In this document: positions 21,478-31,884 of the stretch, in pieces | Position numbering within the stretch: the first letter of the stretch is position 1 | Layout of the letters: each line of letters opens with the position of its first letter | From: Arion vulgaris | Lineage: Eukaryota > Mollusca > Gastropoda > Stylommatophora > Arionidae | DNA: 64,000 bases | NCBI GenBank assembly: GCA_020796225.1 | Contig: CM036756.1 | Coordinates: forward strand, 54,342,616 to 54,406,615 | Direction: 5' to 3' | The notes under the pieces: model-generated | Told to the model about the DNA's origin: nothing | The model's database searches: none | What the model saw: the letters and a program-made list of their open reading frames with translations, nothing else | Position numbers and translations under genes: made by a program

Positions 21478-22085
21478 AGATCAGGACTATTTGATTCTGG
21501 ACACGACTTTGCTAGCGCATTTCTGCCATGTTTGGTCGGGTATTTTCCGGTTTCGTTTGCCTAGCTACTGAGTTAGTGCTTGAGCAACGTTGTGAGCTAT
21601 GAATGTTACATGGAATGCTTTTTTCTGTGTCAACAGTGCGTTTGTTGTGTGTATTCAGAAAATGGAGGACAGCGGTTATGACGAACCGACTCAATCTGCC
21701 GTGTGCAGTGATATTGCGGTGCAGAAAGCTGGATTTTGTCGTGATTGATGTTCCCTTCGACATGAATTGCAATTCAAGTGATGAACAGTTTTGTGTTGAC
21801 ACTTTAGCGACAGCCATTTGCATTTATGCGGTACAGGTTGCTTTTTGTGGCGGTACATCTGTTTCATTCTGGAATTAGTTCACACTGTCAGTCAGGAGAC
21901 AGTTGTTAGCATTTCGTGTGATTTTCGTTGGCACAGGAACGGAACAATTATGGGGTGACCCGTTGCAGTGAAGTTGGAACCCTACATATGAACTATACAC
22001 AATCGCTCTTAGGCTGGGATCACATACATATCGCAAAGAGTGGTTTAACAAGTGGTCGATATGAAGCGTTCAAGGAAGACGAAGT
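21158..22085 (+). mobile_element. SINE-A split by element M
   Basis: The 5' part (21158-21339) stops at ACAATCGCT and the 3' part resumes at 21999 with the same nine bases, continuing CTTAGGCTGGGATCAC to the GTTCAAGGAAGACGAAG tail. The interruption is element M. Confidence 0.88.
21340..21998 (+). mobile_element. element M, 659 bp, unidentified, with 9-bp TSD
   Basis: It is inserted in a SINE-A with the TSD ACAATCGCT (21331-21339 and 21999-22007). A second copy lies on the minus strand at 58432-58986. It has no strong terminal inverted repeats and an internal (GA)n. A 91-codon frame (21603-21878) has no family I recognise; the second copy shows that frame is not conserved. The last 20 bases resemble the head of SINE-C, which follows M directly in the other copy. 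Confidence 0.75.
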
Positions 22086-22348
22086 CAAACAAATATAAAA
22101 ATAAGAATGAATTTGTTTGCTGCTTGGACGATTACTTCATCTTTAAGCCGAGACACAGCCCCTGCAACCTAAGTAAGATTCTTTTCTTTGGGTTATATCA
22201 GGGCATTCATGCCAACAATACAGAAAAAAATAGAATTCTCTCATTATGGAGAACCTAAAATATTTATGAAGAAACTCCTTATGGACATCCCAGAGACTAC
22301 GATACTCGTATATTACAACATCTAAAGGTGAAGGATTGATGTATTTAT

Positions 22349-22618
22349 ATCACGTTTCGCCTGTGTGATGCCAGGGGCTTGCAAGAAGAGCAAAGAATAG
22401 TACCACTGCAACCTACAAGGCATGTCGTAAGAGACGACTGATGTAGGACCTAGGGAAGCTACCATAGTAAATAAAAAGCATAGCAGATATCGGATGTGCT
22501 GGCCTACTTGTAGACGCATAACTGGCACAACGTACAATCGCTCTTAGGCTCAGATCACAAACAAATCACACAAGTGATAAGTATGGAGTGTTGAAAGAAG
22601 AAGTAGAAGAAGAAGACT
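22349..22618 (+). mobile_element. SINE-A copy
   Basis: GCCTGTGTGATGCC head, complete core and a tail with an interrupted GAA tract (GAAGAAGTAGAAGAAGAAG). Confidence 0.86.
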
Positions 22619-23127
22619 AGATTTGGATCTCATTGCTGAATGACTTGATTATTTTGTCTGTTTGTTTTATCTCTTGTCTTATTTCAGTAGTTTCTGTTTT
22701 TCTCATGTTTATGCTATCTTCATTGTAGAAGTTTGATCAACCATTTCATTATGTCAACCAGAGCATGATCTTTAATTTCTCTCTATGGTCTCTGTGTTTA
22801 AGTTGAGCACCTACAAGAACCATTGGCAGCTCAAAATCGAGAATATCAAGCTGAAATACCGCTGCCCTGGCAAAATACATTAGAAAGATTTTTTTTTAAA
22901 ATTCCTACACAACTAGAAAGATTTGTATAAGGGAAACAATTCGAATGGCGTTCAACGGAATACGCTGTGGTGCAGTGTGCCGCGATTGGGAACTCCTGTT
23001 GACAACTGGAATAACGGAGGAGGCAACTCATCTCGCTGTTTCGTTCCATGAGCATAGGAAACTGATCGCAGAAGAAGAAGTAAACACCATAATATTGGCC
23101 TTAGAAAAACTACAGATCTTCATAAAT
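22619..23127. other. unassigned, probable LINE debris
   Basis: A 70-codon frame starts at 22945 but has no recognisable domain. It contains a GCAGAAGAAGAAG tract at 23070 like the retroposon tails. No clear assignment. Confidence 0.35.
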
Positions 23128-23493
23128 GGATGTTTATGTAGAATAGAGAGAGACTGAGATGGTATGATAAGATTACAAACGAGATACTCAGAGAAAGAAC
23201 TCAGCAGATACTAGTGGAGACAGAGTTGGGGAATAGACGCTGGCGATGGATAGGACATACATTGAGAGGACCGGTCGGAGGCTTTACGGAACAGGCGCTG
23301 TTATGGAACCCGCGGGGAGGGAGGAGTAGGTGAGGACCTAGGCGGACCTGGAGAAGAGAGCTGTGGGCTGATATTAAAAGGATAGGTAGGGCATGGAAAG
23401 GGTTGGAAGAGATGGCAAGAGAAAGGAAGATCTGGAAGAAGTTTGTAGAAGACCTGTGCTCTGTGGGAGTTGAAAGGTGAAGAAGAAGAAGAT
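23128..23493 (+). mobile_element. LINE-Q-like 3' end ending in (GAA)n
   Basis: Frames across the segment read LRWYDKITNEILRERTQQIL, RRWRWIGHTLRGPVGG, EQALLWNPRG and MARERKIWKKFVEDLCS. This is the standard C-terminus of RTE-like ORF2. The stop TGA is followed at once by AGAAGAAGAAG. This LINE therefore shares its 3' terminus with SINE-A, -B and -F. A frameshift in the GRP region makes this copy inactive. Confidence 0.82.
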
Positions 23494-23999
23494 TGGCCTT
23501 AGAGCTGAGGTTGCAAGAATAATACTGTGACTTATTTCCCCCTGTTATTTCGTTTTATGGTATCTACTACAATCGTACACACTGTATATTATTTTGATAG
23601 TATTGGTTTTTGGAGAACTTGCATGAATAATTTTGTTACCAATTTTGTATTTTCACTTAGTGTTTGATTGTCTCTTGAAATCATATTGATTAGCTCGTGC
23701 ATGTGATTTTCTGCAAGTCTCCTAAATTCCCAAACTTGTTATTTTATTTCTCGCTTGGCTACCATGTGGTGCAGTTAATTAATGCTTTCCATGTGGTTGG
23801 TTTGTCTGGATTGTAATTCTACTGTTATTATGCTGCCTGACTGGTCTTAAAATCGATTTGTCTTGTTGAAATTTGATTTGGCTACTGTTAGTGATGTAGA
23901 TATGTAGAAGTGAAAGACATTTTATGTGTTTGTGCATCATTCATATATGAAATCTCTAGCAATGACGATCAGACAAATATATTCTACTTCACTGACTTG
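23494..23999. other. unassigned AT-rich stretch
   Basis: No repeat family and no coding frame recognised. Confidence 0.35.
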
Positions 24000-24268
24000 T
24001 CTCGCATGTGTGTTACCGGGACCCGCATGGTGACCAAAAAATAGTACCATTGCGACATACAAGGCATGTCGTAAGAGACGACTGAGGTAGGGGCCTATTG
24101 AAGCTACCCTATGAAATAAAAAGCATCGCTGAAATCGGATTGTTGATCTACTCGTAGGCGTAAAACTGGTACAACGTACAATCGCTCTTAGGCTCGGAAT
24201 CACATGCAAGCCACACAGAGTGGTTAACAAGTAGTCGATATGGAGCGTTCACAGAAGAAGAAGAAGAC
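24000..24268 (+). mobile_element. SINE-A copy
   Basis: Full length with diverged head (GTGTGTTACCGGGACCCGC) and the (GAA)n tail. Confidence 0.87.
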
Positions 24269-24361
24269 AGATTTATCTATGATATTTTACCTTCTCTACT
24301 TCCTATGTCTGATACTAAAACTAACGACTGTTATCATTGCTTGGGCAAATATTAGTAATGT

Positions 24362-24612
24362 GTGCGTCTGTAGCTTAATTAATCGTTAGTGAGCTCGATC
24401 ACAACTCTAGCGTACCTAGCTCAAACTTCCCGGTAGGCAGTTTGGAAGCAAATTTGTTCGGCGTGGACTTTTTACGAACGGTAAAAATAGACCTCACCGT
24501 TCAAAAAGCAATGAGAAACTACTGAACGTATAGTGGTGTCTAGAAAATCAACAACTTGTTCCCTGTAGTTGATAGGAACTTCCTGTAAAGGATAAGCCAC
24601 GATTTTCATTTT
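24362..24612 (+). mobile_element. SINE-J, tRNA-headed
   Basis: The head reads CTGTAGCTTAATTAATCG with GTACCTAGCTCAAACTTCC in the B-box position. The body runs TTTTTACGAACGGTAAAAATAG, ACTGAACGTATAG, CTAGAAAATCAAC, AAAGGATAAGCCACGATTTTC. Also at 28640, 36270, 49565(-), 63640(-). Confidence 0.75.
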
Positions 24613-24659
24613 TATTAGTAATTTTTAGTTGAAATCATGGATTGGATTAGTACAGTGCG

Positions 24660-24880
24660 TAGAGCTGGTTACCAATAGACAGTGCACCTCAAAGAGCAAT
24701 GCTGCTCCGATACAATGGGTACAAAGCAAAAGGCCGGCCACGCAAAAGATGGACCTCAGAGATAAAAGAGGCGACGAAAGAGATTATTTACAAAGCGCAT
24801 ACAAGGGCCCGTTTTAGAAATCTCTTCTTGACCTGACGCTGTGAGGCATACAGGATTCGAGAAAGAAAGAAAGAAAGTAG
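24660..24880 (+). mobile_element. LINE-P 3' coding end
   Basis: The same block as 10382-10768 (CAGTGCACCTCAAAGAGCAA, AAAGGCCGGCCACGCAAAAG, CCTGACGCTGTGAGGC), without array expansion. It ends in a GAAAGAAAGAAAG tract. Confidence 0.82.
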
Positions 24881-25019
24881 AGCTGGCTACATTTTGACCT
24901 TTAGGTCACGACCTATGGTATTTGTAGTATTTGACAATTTGAAACGGAAACACCAAAAACACCCGGAAATTAAATAGACCACCTTGGCGACTGAATAGTG
25001 CAGATCTGGACTGGTAAAG

Positions 25020-25195
25020 ATTTTAGGTATGTCATGTGTAACAACAGTAATAAAAAAAATGAAACAACTAAAAGCAGTATGGAATGGGGCAGACATGAAA
25101 ACAGAGCTAAGAATACTAAGAGCATGCATATTCCCAATGGAAAGTCACTGTCCAGGCAAAATAACTCAACGAAAATTTCTAGACAATTTTTACTG
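25020..25195 (+). mobile_element. LINE post-RT fragment
   Basis: A 74-codon frame includes IKKMKQLKAVWNGADMKTEL and RILRACIFPMES, matching the region after the reverse transcriptase of RTE-like ORF2 (IKTELKIRLLKACIFP in relatives). It is truncated by a SINE-A. Confidence 0.65.
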
Positions 25196-25202
25196 TCCTC
25201 AT

Positions 25203-25461
25203 CTTCTTCTTCTAACGCTCCATATCAATCACTTGTTAAAACACTCTTTGTGATTTGTATATGATCTGAGCCTAAGAGGGATTGTACGTTGTGCCAGTTA
25301 TGCGCCTACAAGTAGGCCAGCACATCCCATTTATGCGATGCTTTTTTTATTTACTATGGTAGCTTCCATAGTCCCCTACCTCAGTCACCTCTTACAACAT
25401 GCCTTGTAGGTCGCAGTGGTACTATTCTTTGCTCCCTTGCGAACCCAGTTTCACACGGGCG
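25203..25461 (-). mobile_element. SINE-A copy
   Basis: Full-length minus-strand copy; its head (CACACGGGCG on the + strand) directly adjoins the 48-bp array. Confidence 0.88.
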
Positions 25462-25464
25462 ATT

Positions 25465-26110
25465 CAATATCTAATATTAAATCTGTCTCAGTAATCTCAC
25501 GGCAAGCGGTTGGACTATAGGTTATTAGATCTGTCTCAGTAATCTCACGGCAAGTGGTTGGACTATAGGTTATTAAATCTGTCTCAGTAATCTCACGGCA
25601 AACGGTTGGACTATAGGTTATTAGATCTGTCTCAGGAATCTCACGGCAAACGGTTGGACTATAGGTTATTAAATCTGTCTCAGTAATCTCACGGCAAGCG
25701 GTTGGACTATAGGTTATTAGATCTGTCTCAGTAAGCTCACGGCAAGCGGTTGGATTATAGGTTATTAGATCTGTCTCAGTAAGCTCACGACAAGCGGTTG
25801 GACTATAGGTTATTAGATCTGTCTCAGTAAGCTCACGACAAACGGTTGGACTATAGGTTATTAAATCTGTCTCAGTAATCTCACGGCAAACGGTTGGACT
25901 ATAGGTTATTAGATCTGTCTCAGTAAGCTCACGACAAGCGGTTGAACTATAGGTTATTAGATCTGTCTCAGTAAGCTCACGACAAACGGTTGGACTATAT
26001 GTTATTAGATCTGTCTCAGTAAGCTCACGGCAAGTGGTTGAACTAAAGGTTATTAGATCTGTCTCAGTAATCTCACGGCAAACGGTTGGACCATAGGTTA
26101 CCTGATCCCA
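25465..26110 (-). repeat. 48-bp minisatellite, about 13.5 copies, with 221-codon open frame
   Basis: The unit ATTAGATCTGTCTCAGTAAT plus CTCACGGCAAGCGGTTGGACTATAGGTT recurs every 48 bases. On the minus strand the frame is open throughout (25451-26116) and encodes a 16-residue repeat, CREITETDLITYSPTA with A/V/T and I/L variants. A period divisible by three keeps any stop-free frame open, so openness alone is weak evidence of coding. No signal peptide, splice context or flanking coding sequence was seen. Confidence 0.93.
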
Positions 26111-26217
26111 GATCATTATTAGATAAACTTAACTACAAATACCTCTAAAGCCGGGTTCTTTACTTGACCCACTTGTACCTTGTCACATCCTCAAATCATT
26201 AATTACAGCACATATTA

Positions 26218-28371
26218 TAGTCTGTCCATTAATTCGTGAGCACGTTTGAAATTGATTTTCTCGAAAACTACCTGTTGGATCTCAGTGATTTTTGCAAGCA
26301 GCCTTAGAATATCCATGACGCTAGAGATATATATTTTTTCCAAGAAAATTTGATGTAGTTTGAAATATTTCTTCTTCAGGTTATATTAAAATCAACCTCA
26401 CCGGATTGTACACAATAGTAACAGATCTACGGTACACAGACGCGTTGTTCTAAAAATACATTATCGTAACATTGAAATATCGTGAGTACACAACAATTTC
26501 ACGAATTCCGTGCACCTAACCCAGTCGACTTTGAAAGCGGAAAGCATATGACGTTATAATTGGGATACCGTTGTATAGTCATAGGTGTATCTCGCTATTT
26601 GTATGAAGCTATTGTATCATATTTGTTGGCTTATCAAAACTGACATTGATATCACATTCATAATGAGTCTGAAGTGCACATTTATAACAATGCAAAGGTT
26701 ACAGTTTTACTATACCAACACTTCCGTAGGGAATCTAAGAGAGGTCATCTATATTGCGATATTCATAACCCTGAGAAACGAACGCAACTGGCGCTTGGTC
26801 TGAATAGAGAATCCTTTTCCCGATGGATTAAACAGGACACAAAGTGCACTAATGTCAAGCAAGGAAGGAAAAGAACAATTGACGACTTTGACATAGATGT
26901 CATAAGACGGGAGCTCTTGAAAATGTTTGCGACAAATCAACTTGTTACTCTCAGGAAACTGAAATTAAAACTGCAATCAGATTGCAGCATAGACATTTCT
27001 AAAAGTACTCTATGGAAAATTGTAAGAGCCGCCGGCTTCACCTTCAAAAAAACTATAGGCGGCAGGAATATTATTTGTGAAAAGCCACATTTAATTGCTG
27101 CCCGAAGTAAATACCTGAGACAGATCCGTGAACGGCGGAGGCAAGGCTATGATATTGTATATTTGGACGAATCCTGGGTCAATGCTCACCACACCAATGC
27201 TAAAGAATGGCAATCAGTAGACGGTGAACAGAAAGAAAAATACCAAGCAGCAAAGTCCAGCGTATTATACTAACACATGCAGGAAGCAGTGAAGAAGGCC
27301 TTGTCCATAACGCTGGACTTATTTTCCAATCAAAAGTACCGACGGTAGGGACTACCACACAGAAATGAATGGACATATTTTCAGGCACTGGATGGAGAAA
27401 GATCTACTTCCAATTCTAAACAGACCATCATGCTTGGTAATGGATAATGCATCCTATCACAACGCAGTATCAGCGGAAGACAAAGTACCAACTGCATCAA
27501 ATACAAAAGATCAAATTAGGACTTGGCTTGCTAAGGAAAATGTCAGCTTCGATGATACATATTTGAAACCCGAGTTGTTGCACCTGGTGAGGATGACAAA
27601 TAAGACAAAGGTGTTTCATATTGACAAAATCATTGCGGAATACGGCCACACGTCTTTGCGACTACCTCCATATCATGCTCACCTCAATCCGATAGAGCTT
27701 GTCTGGGCTAAAGTAAAAGGGCAAGTTGCCGAACAGAACAGGACGTTTAAAATGTGTGATGTTGAAGTTCTGACACGTGAGTCCCTCTCAATGATAGACA
27801 TGCAGTTCTGGAAGAAGTGTGTTGAACATGTGCTCCGAGAGGAAGACGAGTACTGGCACCGAGATGGATTACAATTTGTCCAGCCAGTAACAATTATCAA
27901 CCTCATGGAATCGTCAGATTCGGGATGATACAAATCATATTTTGATTACAGACTGAGAAATAGCAACGTATACATTTCCATATCCAAATGCGTCTACCAT
28001 CATACAATTTGTGGTGAAGTTAAGACACCCTGGGTCTAATGGTGACCGAAGGGAGGACTAACTGTTGCATATTGTATCCAAGTTACTTGACCTATCAAGT
28101 TAATATGGAGATACACCTATGAATAGAATTGACATGGACAAATTCTAAGGATTACTGTAAAATCTAAAATTTGAGCCCCGTATTTGCAATTGTCATAAAA
28201 GATCAAAGGAATTCGCCGATGTGCAAAATCCGTAGCATCTATGGACTACTGGTTAGCTTTATTTTAGCGTCATGGATATTCTAAGGCTGCATGCAAAAAA
28301 TCATTGAGATCCAACAGGTAGTTTTCGAGAAAATCAATTTCAAACGTGCTCACGAATTAATGGACAGACTA
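26218..28371 (+). mobile_element. Tc1/mariner-superfamily element, long TIRs, TA TSD
   Basis: A 2,154-bp element is bounded by terminal inverted repeats of about 105 bp (26218-26322 and 28266-28371). They are almost identical, starting TAGTCTGTCCATTAATTCG and including GTTTTCGAGAAAATC. TA dinucleotides flank it at 26216 and 28372. It encodes a DDE transposase, now frameshifted. The near-identical TIRs suggest recent activity. Confidence 0.92.
26650..27928 (+). pseudogene. DDE transposase, D-to-E spacing of 83, frameshifted
   Basis: This is a cut-and-paste transposase of the IS630-Tc1-mariner superfamily. The first part (to 27273) has a helix-turn-helix region (HNPEKRTQLALGLNRESFSR; STLWKIVRAAGF) and the first catalytic Asp in VYLDESWV. 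The second part (27365-27928) has the second Asp in CLVMDNASYH and the Glu in HLNPIELVWAKVKG. The last two catalytic residues are 83 apart, far more than DD34E/D. From memory this fits the DD82E clade called Sailor. Two frameshifts (near 27252 and between 27320 and 27360) and no good ATG near the start make it inactive as read; two single-base errors could also explain the shifts. Confidence 0.88.
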
Positions 28372-28639
28372 TAGATGTGTGATGTAGGCTGAGTGACCTA
28401 ATCTTATTTCTCTTAGAGACATCCGACCACGTTTATAATTGGTGGAGGGAGTCGATGCCAGAACGGTGTAATGTGATTTAGCTTTAGGTATAAGCTGCTA
28501 AAAGAAGGATCCGTCCTTAATTTCGTTCACTTGAAATAACGTATCTATATTTAACGTTATCACAGAGGTCGGTTCAATTGCCCTCCAGTTTTGTTTCACT
28601 GAGCCAGTAATTTTACCTCAGTATACCATATTCGTGAAC

Positions 28640-28936
28640 GTCTGTAGCTTAAGCCACGGCCAACTCTATATCGGCCACGATAATAGAGTTGGCCGTGCGT
28701 AAGCGGTAGTGAGCTCAACCACAACCCAAGCGTACCTGGTTCGAACTCCGCGACGGGTAAGTTTGGATACAAATTAGTTCTCTTGGAATTTTACAAACGG
28801 TAAAAGTAGACATCATCGTTCAGACTGCAATAGCAGACTACTGAACGTATAAGAGGTGCCTAGAAAATGGACGACTCGTTTACTGTTGTTGATGGCTACG
28901 TCCTGTAAAGGATGTGCTACGATTTGCATTCATATC
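28640..28936 (+). mobile_element. SINE-J carrying a palindromic insertion
   Basis: The head CTGTAGCTTAAG is broken by about 45 bases forming a 14-bp hairpin (28656-28669 with 28683-28696). It then resumes TAAGCGGTAGTGAGCTC and the B box GGTTCGAACTCC. The body is complete to AAAGGATGTGCTACGATTTGC. Confidence 0.8.
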
Positions 28937-28944
28937 ATATTCGT

Positions 28945-29150
28945 GGCTCGAGTTAGCATACTGCATAAGCTTTCGTCTACCGACTCGTCTGCAAGAGGGT
29001 TGTGAGTTCAATCAATACACTCGACGTTCCACGCGTGTGGAAAGGGATTTACCCTCCTAACTACTGCAAGTTACGGTCTAGAAATGGAAAGTGATTTCAT
29101 ACACTAAGGTCTGAGAAGGATACAGGAAATTGTATTATTTTATTCTTGTA
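28945..29150 (+). mobile_element. SINE-K copy
   Basis: The head GGCTCGAGTTAGCATAC and GAGTTCAATC look tRNA-like. The body matches 6440-6640. Confidence 0.65.
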
Positions 29151-29273
29151 TTATTACCTATTGGTGTAAGTTTTGAACCATTTGTTCAGCTGTCTAGTGT
29201 GCCTGGTGTACTCAATTCTTCTATTTCTCTTCTTTGTTGTATGTTTTTATATGCTCAGTCTAAACTATGAGAT

Positions 29274-29538
29274 CTCCCATGTGGTGCCAGGGCCCGCAAG
29301 GGAAGCAAAGAATAGTACCACTACGGCCTACAAGGTATGTCGTAAGAGGGGATTGATGTAGCACCTAGGTAAGCTATCATAGTAAATAAAAAGCATCACA
29401 GAAACCGGATGTGCTGGTCAACTAGTGGGGCGCATAACTGCCACAACGTACAATCGCTCCTAGGCTTAGATCACATATAAATCACCCAAAGTGGTTAACA
29501 ACTGGTGGATATGAAGCGTTTAAAAAAAAAAGAAGAAT
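29274..29538 (+). mobile_element. SINE-A with 12-bp TSD
   Basis: Full-length copy flanked by AAACTATGAGAT (29262-29273) and AAACCATGAGAT (29539-29550). Confidence 0.9.
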
Positions 29539-29564
29539 AAACCATGAGATGGGTTACCTCAAAG

Positions 29565-29892
29565 AAGAAGCTGTGTATGTCAGTTGAGTTCCTTGCAGAC
29601 TTCCCATAACTTGATCTGGAAGAAGCTGTGTATGTCAGTTGAGTTCCTTGCAGACTTCCCATAACTTGATCTGGAAGAAGCTGTGTATGTCAGTTGAGTT
29701 CCTTGCAGACTTCCCATAACTTGATCTGGAAGAAGCTGTGTATGTCAGTTGAGTTCCTTGCAGACTTCCCATAACTTGATCTGGAAGAAGCTGTGTATGT
29801 CAGTTGAGTTCCTTGCAGACTTCCCATAACTTGATCTGGAAGAAGCTGTGTATGTCAGTTGAGTTCCTTGCAGACTTCCCATAACTTGATCT
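29565..29892. repeat. 55-bp minisatellite, 6 copies
   Basis: The unit GGAAGAAGCTGTGTATGTCA plus GTTGAGTTCCTTGCAGACTTCCCATAACTTGATCT is nearly invariant. It starts just after the 3' end of a SINE-A. Confidence 0.96.
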
Positions 29893-29905
29893 GTAAGCTT
29901 CGGTA

Positions 29906-30090
29906 TTAAGGCCATGTTCCGTTTCGTTGGTTTAAGTATGATGAACAGGACAGTAGAATGTACCCTATGGTCAGTGTTTCAATCTGGCATGCACACTGTG
30001 CAGTCTGAGCAAGCTTTATTCGACGCATGCTGTGTGTGAGCCTGCGATATCCTGTTCTGAGAGTGGTCAATTCAAAATCAATAACCAATC
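29906..30090 (-). mobile_element. LINE-S C-terminal fragment
   Basis: The minus strand reads LRTGYRRLTHSMRRIKLAQT, then CACQIETLTIGYILLSC. This is the C-terminal block of Jockey-like ORF2 proteins (LRTGH.RL..HM.RI, C.CG..T..H.L..C). One Cys and the Gly are changed. Confidence 0.75.
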
Positions 30091-30299
30091 GTAATTGACG
30101 AAGAACGATAATATAAAAATAGATTTGACGTCGCTAAGCGTGTTTTGCGCTACGTTCCATAACATTTAAGATGCTATTTCGGATACACACACATAATTGC
30201 GTAAGCATGCACTCGCGCGCACACACACACGCACGCGCACACATATACAAACACGCAGAGAATAAAAACACACGATATGTTGTTCTATAATAATAATTC

Positions 30300-30700
30300 C
30301 GCCCCCGTCCGTTGCCGGGGCTCTCAAGGGGAGTAAATAATAGTAACACTACGACCTACAAGGCATGTCGTAAGAGGCGACTGAGGTAGGGGCCTAGGAA
30401 GTTACCCTAGTAAATGCTAATCAATTTCTCATGGGTACGGTGAGCAAATGGACGTTAGGATGGCTGCTGCCGCGGAGGACAGAGCCAGAATGGGAATGCC
30501 CATTGTGCTATGACAACGATCGCATAACATAACACAACATAACCCTAGTAAATAAAAAGCTTTGCAGAAATTAGATGTGCTGCCCTACTTGTAGATGCAT
30601 AACTGGCACAACGTACAATTCTCCTTATGTTCGGATCACATACAAATCATAAGAAGTGGTTAACAAGTGGTCGATATGGAGCGTTCGAAGAAGTTGAAGA
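30300..30700 (+). mobile_element. SINE-A split by a LINE-T insertion
   Basis: The head and core (30300-30415) are followed by a 127-bp insert. The copy then resumes with CCCTAGTAAATAAAAAGC and runs to GCGTTCGAAGAAGTTG. Confidence 0.9.
30416..30542 (+). mobile_element. LINE-T 3' end, 5'-truncated, 11-bp TSD
   Basis: Inserted with the perfect duplication CCCTAGTAAAT at 30405-30415 and 30543-30553. One frame ends EQMDVRMAAAAEDRARMGMP, then a stop, then a CATAACATAACACAACATAA tail. The same segment occurs alone at 51071-51193. It is a very short truncated LINE insertion. Confidence 0.85.
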
Positions 30701-30726
30701 ATTGATTTACTTTTTGACCAGACATT

Positions 30727-30936
30727 TTTGTGTGTTTTTTCCCGATCCAGAAGCACTTGAGCTGAAAGCTCTTCGGCTCGTGCCATGGACATCGTAACCC
30801 TTCGGTTCGGTGCCACGAACACCGTAAATCTGGGAATCTGTGGCTTTTTCTGTCATCCCGCGGAATTGAACCCGCACACACAGAGGGATAGTCACCCGTA
30901 GTCCAACGCGCTACGAACACGCTGGGCAGACGGGCT
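30727..30936 (-). mobile_element. SINE-D, full length
   Basis: The reverse complement has head GCCCAGCGTGTTCGTAGCGC, A box TAGCGCGTTGG and B box GGGTTCAATTCC. The body has two CACCGAACCGAAGGGTTAC-like blocks, ending CTTCTGGATCGGGAAAAAA. Confidence 0.88.
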
Positions 30937-30938
30937 AA

Positions 30939-31501
30939 AAGTAAATAGCAACGTTCGAATAGAATACATTTTTGTAACAGCTATGATATATTACAAACGT
31001 AGTGAGATATTCGTGTGTCTACATTAAAACACAAAATAATGCATCACTTAAACGTTATATCATTTTTTTTTATTATTGTGTACAAAAAAATGGCATCTTT
31101 ATTTATTCATGGCTTGCGAAAACTCCATATTTGTTCTGAGAATCTATAAATAGCTTGGATAAACGTCTAGGGAAATAATTTTCCGAGATTACTGAGTTTA
31201 AAATATATCTGTCTTTATCGTACGATTGTCTTCTAAATATGGAAGTGTTCATTTGAACAATAATAATCTAATGATAAAAAGTAACTTTCATCATATTCTA
31301 GATCACAGCTGTCCAACGCAATGATCACGTCGCCATGGCGTCGGCGTCAAACATTCATGCGACCTACTTTATTTTACCGGCTTTAACATTATAAGATTTC
31401 AAGAAAACACAATTTTTCAGTTTTTTTGTTTTTGTAGAACTGTCATGAACACTATCTTTCCGGTTTTGTGATCTTGTTTTATTTTGTAACCATTCTACTG
31501 T
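30939..31501. other. unassigned AT-rich stretch
   Basis: No frame or repeat family recognised. It ends at a (CTT)n tract that starts a 55-base SINE-A tail fragment on the minus strand (31502-31556). Confidence 0.45.
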
Positions 31502-31556
31502 CTTCTTCTTCTTCTTCGATCACTCCATATAAACCAATTGTTAAGCCTTCTGTGGG
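31502..31556 (-). mobile_element. SINE-A 3' tail fragment
   Basis: (CTT)5 followed by CGATCACTCCATATAAACCA and ATTGTTAAGCC matches only the last 55 bases of SINE-A. Confidence 0.6.
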
Positions 31557-31884
31557 ACACAAACATCAGTAAGATGTGCCACAATATATAACAACGTTGG
31601 ACAGCCCTGCTGGATGTGTTGTAATATATAACTTCAAACCTTTATTTTAACGGATTCGTAGATGGAGGATGGAGGATGGAGTGTTTGCTCAAAGTCCGTT
31701 AAGGCTCAAAGTTAGTTCTTCTTCATCAATGATTCCATCCAGTAGATGCTTGTTTCATCAATGACAAAATAGCAGTAACAGGTGTAATGTATCTTCTGGC
31801 ACATGAACACTAATATAGATGTTACCTCATCATAGGTAAATTGCACGCTGTTATAATGTCACTGTTTCAGAATAACAAAGCAGA

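Noticed and set aside
21603..21878. 91-codon frame in element M as a gene
   Set aside because: The second copy of M at 58432-58986 has indels that break the frame, so it is not conserved.
22945..23157. 70-codon frame as a small gene
   Set aside because: It sits between LINE debris and a LINE 3' end with a retroposon-like GAA tract inside; no domain is visible.
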